Source: Oscillospiraceae bacterium (GTDB taxonomy: Bacteria > Bacillota > Clostridia > Oscillospirales > Ruminococcaceae). From it: a stretch of DNA of 64,000 bases. A program made the position numbers and the translations under genes. This document shows positions 43,132 to 50,499 of the stretch, piece after piece. How positions within the stretch are numbered: position 1 is the first letter of the stretch; each line of letters begins with the position of its first letter. The notes under the pieces were generated by a model. It saw only the letters and a list, made by a program, of their open reading frames with translations. It was not told where the DNA came from and did no database searches. The DNA is taken from contig SVOZ01000003.1 in NCBI GenBank assembly GCA_015066115.1, forward strand, positions 162,643 through 226,642, in the 5' to 3' direction.

Positions 43132-44037
43132 TTATCCCTCGTTTTCGCAGGTGATGGTTATATTCTTGCCGTCGGACACGGCGGTAATGTCGCCGTTTAT
43201 GTCGGTGCGGTAGACCGCAGCTCCGATATTTCTAAGTAAGGACAGCGTTTGTGCGGAAGGATGCCCGTAGGAGTTGCCCTTGCCAACCTCAATGACGGCA
43301 AAATCGGGGCGTACAGCATTAAGAAAAGCCTCTGATGAAGATGTGCTGCTTCCGTGATGACCGACCTTTAAAAGCGTAGACCTTAAAGTTGACCTGTCAA
43401 TAATATCGTTTTCAACGGTTTCCTCGGCATCGCCCATAAATAAAAATGAGGTGTCGCCGTAAACAAATCGGGTAACTATCGACCAGTTGTTAAGGTCTTT
43501 GTAGCTGTCAGTGATAGGAGAGAGGATGGTAAGCTTTCCGCCGCCTATGTCAAAGCTTTCGCCGGCCTCTGCAGGGATAAGATTTACCTCGTTTTCAACT
43601 ATCGCCTCGAGCAAGTCTGTGTAGGTTTTGGTTGTGGGCACAAGCTTGTCGGGCAGGTCAGACAAAATTATGTTTTCAACCTCGATAGCGTTTAAAACGG
43701 TGTCAAGACCGCCAATGTGGTCGGAATGTGCGTGTGTGCCGATAACATAGTCAAGCTTGTTTATTCCGAGCTCGCTTAGCTTTAAAAGCACATCGTCGCC
43801 CTTGTTGTTCTCGCCTGCGTCAATAAGCACGTTAACGCCGTTACAGCTTATAAGCGAGCTGTCGCCCTGACCTACGTCAATGAAATGCACACTGCAGCTT
43901 CCGTTTACAGTAGGCGAAGGGGCAGGGGTGAAATCAAAAATATGGTCATACTCTTTTGCAATGTAAAACCCGGCGGCAATAACAAAAATTATAACAGAAA
44001 TTAAGCCGCCAAGCTTTCTTTTAAGGGGAATCTTCAA
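43132..44037 (-). CDS. ComEC/Rec2-related MBL-fold hydrolase
   Basis: A 301-residue protein with one N-terminal membrane helix (about residues 11-26) and an extracytoplasmic metallo-beta-lactamase domain. The metal motif is HAHSDHIGG (about 101-109), preceded by VHFIDVGQGDSSLI (about 49-62). It equals the hydrolase half of ComEC without the competence-pore membrane domain. Relatives are thought to act as extracellular nucleases or phosphodiesterases. The likely start is TTG at 44037, 6 nt after the spoIIIE stop, so the genes are co-transcribed. Confidence 0.88.
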   Translation of the reverse strand: MKIPLKRKLGGLISVIIFVIAAGFYIAKEYDHIFDFTPAPSPTVNGSCSVHFIDVGQGDSSLISCNGVNVLIDAGENNKGDDVLLKLSELGINKLDYVIGTHAHSDHIGGLDTVLNAIEVENIILSDLPDKLVPTTKTYTDLLEAIVENEVNLIPAEAGESFDIGGGKLTILSPITDSYKDLNNWSIVTRFVYGDTSFLFMGDAEETVENDIIDRSTLRSTLLKVGHHGSSTSSSEAFLNAVRPDFAVIEVGKGNSYGHPSAQTLSLLRNIGAAVYRTDINGDITAVSDGKNITITCENEG

Positions 44038-44042
44038 AATAG

Positions 44043-46481
44043 TTACTCGCTTTCTCTCATATTCATTTCAACCCACTGATCGCGGGTGATAAGAACCTTT
44101 CTCGGCTTGCTTCCCTCGTAACCGCTAACTATGCCGCGCTCTTCCATTTCATCAATAAGACGAGCCGCTCTTGCATAGCCAACCTTGAGTTTGCGCTGTA
44201 AAAGAGAGGTGGATGCCTGACCGTTGTCAATAACGACCTCGATAGCATCGCGGAGAAGGGGATCGACCTCGCCGCCCTCGTCATTACTGCCTTCGTCACC
44301 CGCAGGTGATGCGCCCTTGCTGTCCTTAACTGCAAGCTTTTCAATTTCGTCAATAACCTGCTGGTCGTATTCTGCGGCCTCGTTGTTTTTGACATAGGAA
44401 ACAACGTCTGCAATTTCCTTTTCGCTTACAAAACAGCCTTGAACACGGGTAAGCTTGTCTGAGCCGTAAAGCTTTAATAGCATATCGCCGCGCCCGAGAA
44501 GCGACTCAGCGCCGCTGCCGTCAATAATTGTACGGGAGTCGATCTGTGAAGAAACAGTCAGGGCAATTCGGCTTGTGATGTTTGCTTTAATAAGACCTGT
44601 AATAACGTTAACAGAAGGCCTCTGGGTTGCAATAACAAGATGCATACCTGCCGCACGCGCCTTTTGAGCAAGACGGCAAACTGCCGACTCAACATCGCCG
44701 GGAGCGGTCATCATAAGGTCTGCAAACTCGTCAATAATAATAACGACCTTGGGCAATTTATGAAGCTCGTCGCTTGTTTCGGCAAGCTTGTTGTAGGAGG
44801 TAATGTCTTTTACCTTGTGCTCGGCGAAAAGCCTGTAACGGTTTTCCATTTCGCTGACAGCCCAGCCAAGTGCACCTGCCGCCTTTTTGGGGTCGGTAAC
44901 AACGGGGATAAGCAGATGGGGAATGCCGTTGTAGATGTTAAACTCAACCATCTTAGGATCAATGAGTAAAAGTCTTACATCTGCAGGCGAGGATTTGTAA
45001 AGTAGGCTTATTATCATGCTGTTTGTGCAAACTGATTTACCCGAACCTGTAGTTCCCGCAATGAGCACGTGGGGCATCTTTGCAAGGTCGGTTGTGATAA
45101 TGTTGCCTGCAATGTCCTTTCCAAGCGCAACCTCAAGGTCATTTTCCGATGACTTAAAGGTTGTTGAAGAAAGGATCTCGCGCAGAGTAACAGAACTTAC
45201 AACGCTGTTTGGAACCTCAATTCCAACAGCGGCCTTGTTAGGAATAGGAGCCTCGATTCGCACCTTTGTGGCGGCAAGATTTAACGCTATGTCGTTTGAA
45301 AGCTGTGTTATCTTGCTGATTCGCACGCCTGCCGAGGGCTGAAGCTCATATCTTGTAACAGCAGGTCCGCGTGAGGCGCCGAGAAGCCTTGTTTTAACGC
45401 CGAAGCTTGACAATGTGTCCATAAGTATCTCGGCGTTTTGCTGAATTTCAGAGTCGCTTTCGCTCTTTCTTGAGATTTTGGGAGCGGATAAAAGGGTGAG
45501 CGGGGGATATGTATAAACGCGCTTTTCAATTCCGTCAGAGTAGGTTGAGGTCTCGCTTTTAACTTGAGGCTTTTGCTCCTTTTCTTCGTCCTGCTCCTCG
45601 TTTTTATCCTCAAATAAGTCGTCAAGTCTTGCCTGAACAGGCGCGGAATCCTCCTCGTCCTGAGCGGCCTCGTCAGAAACCTCAGCATTTAAAAGCTTCT
45701 GCTTTGCACGTCTGACCTTTTTGCGATGCTCGGTTTCCTCTTCGACATGCTCCTCTATGCTGTCGGGGCCGAGAGAAATGTCAATGTTGGGAACATATTC
45801 GTCATCTTCTTCGGCTTCCTCGCGGCTTTCAAGCTGTTCTTTGTAAACCTTTCCGATCTGCTGGGCAGGCTTTTTAACTGTGTTTTTGCAAAACTCAATA
45901 ATATCTCCCATTGTAATCCCGAAAATGATGAAAAGGAAGATGACTATAACTATAACGATTACAACAGATGCGGCGATTTTTCCGAAAAGTGCGGTAAGCG
46001 ACCAGCCGAAAATTGCCGCCGCAAGTCCGCCGCCGCGTCTTTCAACGCCGAGCGTAAAAAGATTTAAAAGCTGTGAAAAGAAATTGCTTCCCTCGGGAAC
46101 TATGCCAAAGAAAATGTGAAAAGCTCCGCTTGAAAGTAAAACAAGACTAAGCGCCTGAAAGATCTTACTCTTGATGCTTACAAAAGACTGCTCAAAGGCA
46201 AGCAGAATGGATATTATAAGGGCAAGCGGCGCAACAATGTAAGCCGACACTCCGAAAATGCCGAAAAATCCTTTGTGCAGTATTGCCCAGAAGTTTTCTC
46301 CCTCTAAAAAGGTGAGAACTCCTAAAATCAGCGACGCTCCGAATAACACAAGCGCCCAGAGCTGACGCTGGGAATTTTGCTTTGCAGAAGTTTCCTTTTT
46401 TGTTGTCCTCTTTTTTGCCGTGGATGCTTTGGCAGAAGAGGATTTTTTTGTTTTTGTACGGCGAGTACTCACGTTTTTCAC
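44043..46481 (-). CDS. spoIIIE: DNA translocase FtsK/SpoIIIE
   Basis: Septum-located DNA pump that moves chromosome into the forespore or clears it from the division plane. After a Lys/Ser/Thr-rich start, four membrane segments (about residues 43-200) are followed by an acidic linker (about 215-320) and the RecA-like motor. The motor has Walker A AGTTGSGKSV (about 475-484) and Walker B VVIIIDEFADLMM (about 578-590). The C-terminal gamma winged-helix domain (about 745-805) contains VGYARAARLIDEME. The 812-residue length is typical. tepA lies just upstream, the order also seen in Bacillus. Confidence 0.94.
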   Translation of the reverse strand: MKNVSTRRTKTKKSSSAKASTAKKRTTKKETSAKQNSQRQLWALVLFGASLILGVLTFLEGENFWAILHKGFFGIFGVSAYIVAPLALIISILLAFEQSFVSIKSKIFQALSLVLLSSGAFHIFFGIVPEGSNFFSQLLNLFTLGVERRGGGLAAAIFGWSLTALFGKIAASVVIVIVIVIFLFIIFGITMGDIIEFCKNTVKKPAQQIGKVYKEQLESREEAEEDDEYVPNIDISLGPDSIEEHVEEETEHRKKVRRAKQKLLNAEVSDEAAQDEEDSAPVQARLDDLFEDKNEEQDEEKEQKPQVKSETSTYSDGIEKRVYTYPPLTLLSAPKISRKSESDSEIQQNAEILMDTLSSFGVKTRLLGASRGPAVTRYELQPSAGVRISKITQLSNDIALNLAATKVRIEAPIPNKAAVGIEVPNSVVSSVTLREILSSTTFKSSENDLEVALGKDIAGNIITTDLAKMPHVLIAGTTGSGKSVCTNSMIISLLYKSSPADVRLLLIDPKMVEFNIYNGIPHLLIPVVTDPKKAAGALGWAVSEMENRYRLFAEHKVKDITSYNKLAETSDELHKLPKVVIIIDEFADLMMTAPGDVESAVCRLAQKARAAGMHLVIATQRPSVNVITGLIKANITSRIALTVSSQIDSRTIIDGSGAESLLGRGDMLLKLYGSDKLTRVQGCFVSEKEIADVVSYVKNNEAAEYDQQVIDEIEKLAVKDSKGASPAGDEGSNDEGGEVDPLLRDAIEVVIDNGQASTSLLQRKLKVGYARAARLIDEMEERGIVSGYEGSKPRKVLITRDQWVEMNMRESE

Positions 46482-46535
46482 AGCCTATCTATATGTATTT
46501 GTATGTCTGAATATGTAAAATGCCTTTCGGCATTT

Positions 46536-47285
46536 TTAATCTTTGTTTTGCTCTTTTTCTTCGAGCATTTTGTGTAAACAGTCAATGGCATCGGAGAGGC
46601 CGCCGATAGAATCAATAAGGCCTTCCTTTACGGCATCCTTGCCGCTTAAAATGGTGCCGATGTCGTTTATAAGCTCGCTGTTGTTGAGCATAAGCTCGGT
46701 AAAGCGCTCCTCGCTTATCCCTGAGTTTTGTGAAACAAACCCCGTAATTCGTCCTTGTATCTTTTCGAAATACGAAAAGGTTTGCGGAGTTCCGATAACG
46801 AGCCCGTTTATTCTTACAGGGTGTATCGTCATTGTGGCAGAAGGAACTATAAAGGAATGCCTTGCCGAAACTGCGAGAGGAACCCCGATAGAATGTCCGC
46901 CACCCAAAACAAGCGAAACGGTTGGGGTCTTCATTCCCGATATAAGCTCTGCAATGGCAAGCCCTGCCTCAACATCGCCGCCGACTGTGTTTAAAATTAT
47001 GATAAGTCCATCAATTTTTGGGTTTTCCTCAACAGCAACAAGCTGGGGAATAATGTGCTCATACTTGCTTGTTTTGTTCTGAGGCGGCAGGCAGTAATGC
47101 CCCTCGATCTGACCTATTATGGTAAGACAATGTATGGTGTATTTGCTTCCTTCTTGGGTTATCGAACCTGTTTGTATAATCTGGTCAAGCTCGTCCTGAC
47201 GTGTTTCTTCTTCGCTTTTTTGATCAGGCGGATTAGAAATTTCGGGGATTATATCGCCTAAATAGCCTGTCCTTTTTTTTGACAT
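46536..47285 (-). CDS. tepA: ClpP-class serine protease, TepA-like
   Basis: A 249-residue member of the ClpP/crotonase superfamily, related to the translocation-enhancing protein TepA. The oxyanion strand NTVGGDVEAG, the nucleophile region GGGHSIGVPLA (Ser in GHSIG) and the His in MTIHPVR are arranged as in ClpP, but the long charged N-terminus is distinct. TepA has been linked to protein export and signal peptide handling. The position upstream of spoIIIE is conserved in many Firmicutes and supports the name. Confidence 0.85.
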   Translation of the reverse strand: MSKKRTGYLGDIIPEISNPPDQKSEEETRQDELDQIIQTGSITQEGSKYTIHCLTIIGQIEGHYCLPPQNKTSKYEHIIPQLVAVEENPKIDGLIIILNTVGGDVEAGLAIAELISGMKTPTVSLVLGGGHSIGVPLAVSARHSFIVPSATMTIHPVRINGLVIGTPQTFSYFEKIQGRITGFVSQNSGISEERFTELMLNNSELINDIGTILSGKDAVKEGLIDSIGGLSDAIDCLHKMLEEKEQNKD

Positions 47286-47454
47286 AGAATAACCACCTTT
47301 TTTGCTTTTTTGCTTTTAATATTATTTTCAAAAAAGGTGCTGTTATTCAAGCAGAATACTTATTATAAATTATACCTTTTTTTAATGTAAAAGTCAATGA
47401 TACTTAAATATATAAAAAATGTGTCGGAAATATATTGAAATTGATGAAAAATAA

Positions 47455-47483
47455 TTGAAATAAAGATTTTTTCGTGTTAAAAT
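47455..47483 (+). promoter_or_regulatory. promoter of the SipW-like gene
   Basis: TTGAAA (47455-47460), a 17-nt spacer and TAAAAT (47478-47483). The rest of the 227-bp divergent gap is AT-rich with no other clear feature. Confidence 0.6.
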
Positions 47484-47512
47484 TGTTTTATACATAAAAA
47501 AGGAGGCGGAGA

Positions 47513-48016
47513 ATGTTGGAAAAAACTGAAAATAACAAAACATCCAAGCAAAAAAAAGCTTTTTCGGCAATTTTTTATGGACTTCTCTGCCTTGTTTCAG
47601 CTATTTCGGTCGCTTTGGCCTGCTTTTTGCTGTCGGTGGCGGTAAAAAGTCCGGTTGAAAACACAATAAAATTGTTTGGATACAAAATTTACACCTGCGA
47701 TAACAATATTGAGGGAACTCAGATTAAAGCCGGTTCGCTTATTATTATAAAAGATAGTGACAACGATGAATATTACACGCCGCAGCAGCTTTCGCAGTCT
47801 GCAATTGTTTTTGAAAACTTAGGTGATATTATAAAGCGTCACAGTACCTCGGCCGTTCTTGTGGCTTTGATTCCCGTTATGCTTCTTTTCATAGTTGTTT
47901 TAATGCGAGAGTTATCTAAAAAAATAATGAAAAATGAGCAAAAACTGCTTGATACCGAAATAGAATTTGTGCAAACAGAGTCTTTTGAAGAAGAAAAGCA
48001 AACTCAAAATGTTTAA
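47513..48016 (+). CDS. degenerate SipW-like (S26) signal peptidase homologue
   Basis: A 167-residue protein with an N-terminal helix (about residues 18-40), a short external region and a second helix (about 113-132). The external part contains IEGTQIKAGSLIIIKD (about 69-84), which lines up with the SMEPTI-x-x-GSLVIVK substrate-site motif of SipW-type peptidases. The catalytic Ser is replaced and most of the catalytic core is missing. It is probably inactive and may be a pseudo-enzyme or decoy, or a chance resemblance. Start ATG after AAAGGAGGCGG. Flanked by its own promoter and a terminator. Confidence 0.55.
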   Translation: MLEKTENNKTSKQKKAFSAIFYGLLCLVSAISVALACFLLSVAVKSPVENTIKLFGYKIYTCDNNIEGTQIKAGSLIIIKDSDNDEYYTPQQLSQSAIVFENLGDIIKRHSTSAVLVALIPVMLLFIVVLMRELSKKIMKNEQKLLDTEIEFVQTESFEEEKQTQNV

Positions 48017-48050
48017 AAGCACCCCTGCATTTTGCATAGAGGTGCTTTTT
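48015..48050. terminator. bidirectional terminator
   Basis: A stem AAAAGCACC / GGTGCTTTT with inner TGCA pairs and a T-run between convergent genes. Confidence 0.85.
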
Positions 48051-48360
48051 ACATTGCGATATACAAAAGGGCTAAAATAAGCGGTAAGTTTTCTTTTTCT
48101 CCTTTAAGGAGTAAAATTATTGCAATCAAAATTATCTGGTCGTTTTCCATACCGAACATTTTTGTCATTGCGAAAAGATTGTTAAGTCCGCCACTCTTTT
48201 TGCCGGGATTTTCATTGCTTTTAGCTTCTTTAAACTCCTCTTTGGGCGGCGCCTCGGCAGCTTGCGGCGGCACTGCCGCTCTTAAATGCATCTGCCTTGC
48301 GCGGCGGATGGCATCAGCCTTCATTCTGTCTATGTCGTTTTCTGAAAAACCGTTTGCCAT
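48049..48360 (-). CDS. small protein with hydrophobic C-terminus (third of a three-gene set)
   Basis: A 103-residue protein, not recognised. The first half is basic and then Ala/Pro/Glu-rich (MKADAIRRARQMHLRAA onward). The last 35 residues are strongly hydrophobic (DQIILIAIILLLKGEKENLPLILALLYIAM), resembling C-terminal tails of some small clostridial spore-coat or membrane-associated proteins. Start ATG after AAGGAG. It ends an operon with two other unknown genes, 9 nt after the previous stop. Confidence 0.65.
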   Translation of the reverse strand: MANGFSENDIDRMKADAIRRARQMHLRAAVPPQAAEAPPKEEFKEAKSNENPGKKSGGLNNLFAMTKMFGMENDQIILIAIILLLKGEKENLPLILALLYIAM

Positions 48361-48369
48361 AAAAACTCC

Positions 48370-48771
48370 TTATGAAAAAATGTCTGATAGAGAAAATCCG
48401 TGCTCCTCTAAAATAGGAATAAGCGCCATAATGCGCATGATCGAGATTGCATGGTCTATCCTCGGACGCCTGTCTTTGTTTAAAAGCGGCTTTAAAGCAA
48501 GCAAAAGATTTGTTGCTCTGTCATCTGTTTTTGCCGAGGAAATTGCGGTAACAAGCGGAATAAGCTTTTTTATATCAATGTTTTCAAATGGTGATTTCGG
48601 CTCCTGTTTTGGCTTTGAAACGGCAGAAAAGAGGGCGGAGAGATCTGCGCCCCCTGTTTTTTCCTCCGAATCAAGCCCAAGCGAGCTTTTTAAACCCGAC
48701 ATGATCTCGGCGCCCTCTGAGGTTTTTAAAAAGTCAGACACCTGAGAAAGTAAATTTTGGTCAATTTCCAT
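48370..48771 (-). CDS. helical protein of unknown function (second of the set)
   Basis: A 133-residue soluble protein, mostly helical. It begins MEIDQNLLSQVSDFLKTSEGAEIMSGLKSSLGL, has a Pro/Lys-rich hinge near residue 55 and ends in a conserved-looking helical block (RRPRIDHAISIMRIMALIPILEEHGF). Its start overlaps the upstream gene by 11 nt with GGAGA in front, so it is translationally coupled. No domain recognised. A coat or spore-associated role is possible in a sporulating Clostridia but not shown. Confidence 0.65.
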   Translation of the reverse strand: MEIDQNLLSQVSDFLKTSEGAEIMSGLKSSLGLDSEEKTGGADLSALFSAVSKPKQEPKSPFENIDIKKLIPLVTAISSAKTDDRATNLLLALKPLLNKDRRPRIDHAISIMRIMALIPILEEHGFSLSDIFS

Positions 48772-49015
48772 TCTGTTTTTCTCCGAATAAGTTTTTAAAA
48801 AGGCTTTTTGCCTGCGGGGAAGATAGTATTTTCTTTGTAAGCTCAGGGTCGCTCAGCACCTTGGACACCTTTTCTTTGTCCTTGTCGCTTAGCTTGTTTA
48901 AAAGCTCATTTTGCTTCTCTTTGTCGCCCATCTGTTTTGCGCTCTCGCCGTCAATTCCGAGCTTTTGTGACGCAAGCTTTATAAGTTCATCCTGACTTAA
49001 ATTCTGCTGAGGCAT
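48761..49015 (-). CDS. small charged helical protein (first of the set)
   Basis: An 84-residue, Lys/Glu/Ser-rich helical protein (MPQQNLSQDELIKLASQKLGIDGESAKQMG at the start). The following short repeats of LSDxDxEKV and LSDPELTKKILSSPQ type look like a small helix-hairpin fold. Start ATG follows AAAGGAGTG. It leads a tightly packed three-gene operon. Its function is not known, and I cannot connect the three proteins to a named system. Confidence 0.65.
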   Translation of the reverse strand: MPQQNLSQDELIKLASQKLGIDGESAKQMGDKEKQNELLNKLSDKDKEKVSKVLSDPELTKKILSSPQAKSLFKNLFGEKQNGN

Positions 49016-49100
49016 TTAAATCACACTCCTTTATGGGTTGCTGTTTTATTTTTATGCTAAAAAGCAACAAAATAGAAGTGTTTTGGAAAGGAAATACATT

Positions 49101-49562
49101 ATGCGTATTCTTGTGATTTCGGATAGCCACGGAAAGTTTTTTGAGTTTCGCGAGGCTATAGAAAAACATAAAAATGTTGACCTGATCTTCTTTTTGGGTG
49201 ATGGAAAAAGGGAATATGAGGATATTTGCGACCTTTATCCCGATAAAAAAATACTTGCCGTAAAGGGAAACTGCGATTTTATAAGTGACCTACCCTCTGT
49301 AAACTATATCTCAACAGAGCAAGGTAAAATACTTTACACCCACGGTGACTGCTTTTCGGTAAAAATGGGCACACAGCGCCTTGAAGAGATGGCAAGACAA
49401 CAGGGGGCGCGGCTTGTGCTCTATGGGCACACCCACATTAAAGATGCTCGCTACCTTGACGGAATGTACATTTTTAATCCCGGTAGTTTAGGATATGACA
49501 AAAGCTATGGCATTTGTGACTTAGAGGACAGCGGAATTGTAATGAACCACCTTAAACTTTAA
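49101..49562 (+). CDS. YfcE/MJ0936-type metallophosphoesterase
   Basis: A 153-residue cytosolic phosphodiesterase or phosphoesterase. Motifs DSHGK (about residues 9-13), GDGKREYED (about 37-45), GNCD (about 60-63), THGD (about 83-86) and GHTHI (about 113-117) form the two-metal site. It is the single-domain short type whose members hydrolyse simple phosphodiesters in vitro; the natural substrate is unknown. Start ATG at 49101 after AAAGGA. Upstream in-frame codons fall in the region between divergent genes and lack a ribosome site. Confidence 0.87.
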   Translation: MRILVISDSHGKFFEFREAIEKHKNVDLIFFLGDGKREYEDICDLYPDKKILAVKGNCDFISDLPSVNYISTEQGKILYTHGDCFSVKMGTQRLEEMARQQGARLVLYGHTHIKDARYLDGMYIFNPGSLGYDKSYGICDLEDSGIVMNHLKL

Positions 49563-49592
49563 AAAAGAGCGGCTTTAAGCCGCTCTTTTGTG
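49563..49592. terminator. bidirectional terminator
   Basis: A 13-bp stem AAAAGAGCGGCTT and its complement between convergent genes. Confidence 0.88.
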
Positions 49593-49979
49593 CATTTTAT
49601 TTTCAATTTTTGAAATTATCGGTACGAGCTTGCATATCGGTAAAGATAAAATCGCCCAAAAAAGCGAATAGAGCAGACAAACCTGCCCCGAAAGGTTTAA
49701 AGGCATATCGGAATAGTCCCAAATTTTAAGCTTTAACTTAAGATTTAATATTACCCCGAAAATGTACTCAATAGAGGTTATAACAGCAGAGCCGAGAAGG
49801 CATTTTTTGTAAACCGCCAGATTTTTAAAGCGGCCAAATAGGCGATAGAGGGCTAAAAAGCAAAGTCCGCCCGCAATTCCCATTGTAAAGTGTGTGTACT
49901 TGCGCCAGGCAAGCTCTATAAGGCTGTAGGCCGAATACCCGAATGAAAAAAGACAAGCGTCTGCAAATAATCTTTTCAT
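49575..49979 (-). CDS. CmpB-like putative ABC-transporter type IV membrane protein
   Basis: A 134-residue protein with four hydrophobic helices. SAVITSIEYIFGVILN (about residues 68-83) and the WDYSDMPLNLSGQVCLLYSLFWAIL segment (about 92-116) match the CmpB family of small membrane proteins (PF06541 type), of unknown function and often annotated as putative ABC transporter permeases. Start follows AGGAGG. No ATPase partner lies nearby. Monocistronic. Confidence 0.7.
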   Translation of the reverse strand: MKRLFADACLFSFGYSAYSLIELAWRKYTHFTMGIAGGLCFLALYRLFGRFKNLAVYKKCLLGSAVITSIEYIFGVILNLKLKLKIWDYSDMPLNLSGQVCLLYSLFWAILSLPICKLVPIISKIENKMHKRAA

Positions 49980-50078
49980 ATTTTCCTCCTGTTTTTGAGT
50001 TTTATTTTGCTCAAACCGACAGGTTTTATTCTTTTTTTAGATAAAAAATAAAAAAATGAAGAAAAAGAGAAAAAAACT

Positions 50079-50107
50079 TTGTATTTTAGATTTATATGTG
50101 TTATAAT
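50079..50107 (+). promoter_or_regulatory. promoter of zapA
   Basis: TTGTAT (50079-50084), a 17-nt spacer and TATAAT (50102-50107). A second TATAAT lies at 50115-50120. Confidence 0.7.
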
Positions 50108-50148
50108 CAAAATGTATAATTATTTGAAAATTTTTATGGGGTGATTTT

Positions 50149-50496
50149 ATGGAAAATAAAAACAAAGTCAATGTAAAGATCTATGGCACAGACTACACTA
50201 TTTTAACCGAGGACTCCGAAGAATACATACTTGAGCTTGCCTATGAGCTTGATTCCGATATGAAAAAGCTCTGCCAGCGCAGCACAAGATTTACAGCAAC
50301 CTCTGCCGCAGTTCTCTGCGCGCTTGAGTATCTTGATAAAAAGAACAAAGAGGTTGACACAAGTGACCGTATGCGCCTGCAGATAAACGATTACATTCAG
50401 GACACCGCCAAGGCAAGAATCGAGCTTGACGATGCTAAGAGAAAGATCGAGCGCCTCGAAAGAGAGATCGACCGTCTTAGAGCACAGAATAGATAA
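50149..50496 (+). CDS. zapA: cell division protein ZapA
   Basis: FtsZ-ring stabilising protein, 115 residues. The N-terminal domain begins with VKIYGTDYTILTEDSEEYILELAYELDSDMKKL, the ZapA signature. A coiled coil follows (about residues 70-115) with heptads such as IELDDAKRKIERLEREIDRL. It is co-transcribed with the U32 peptidase gene, whose GTG start is 3 nt after the stop. The zapA-U32 order is seen in other Clostridia. Confidence 0.9.
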   Translation: MENKNKVNVKIYGTDYTILTEDSEEYILELAYELDSDMKKLCQRSTRFTATSAAVLCALEYLDKKNKEVDTSDRMRLQINDYIQDTAKARIELDDAKRKIERLEREIDRLRAQNR

Positions 50497-50499
50497 GCC

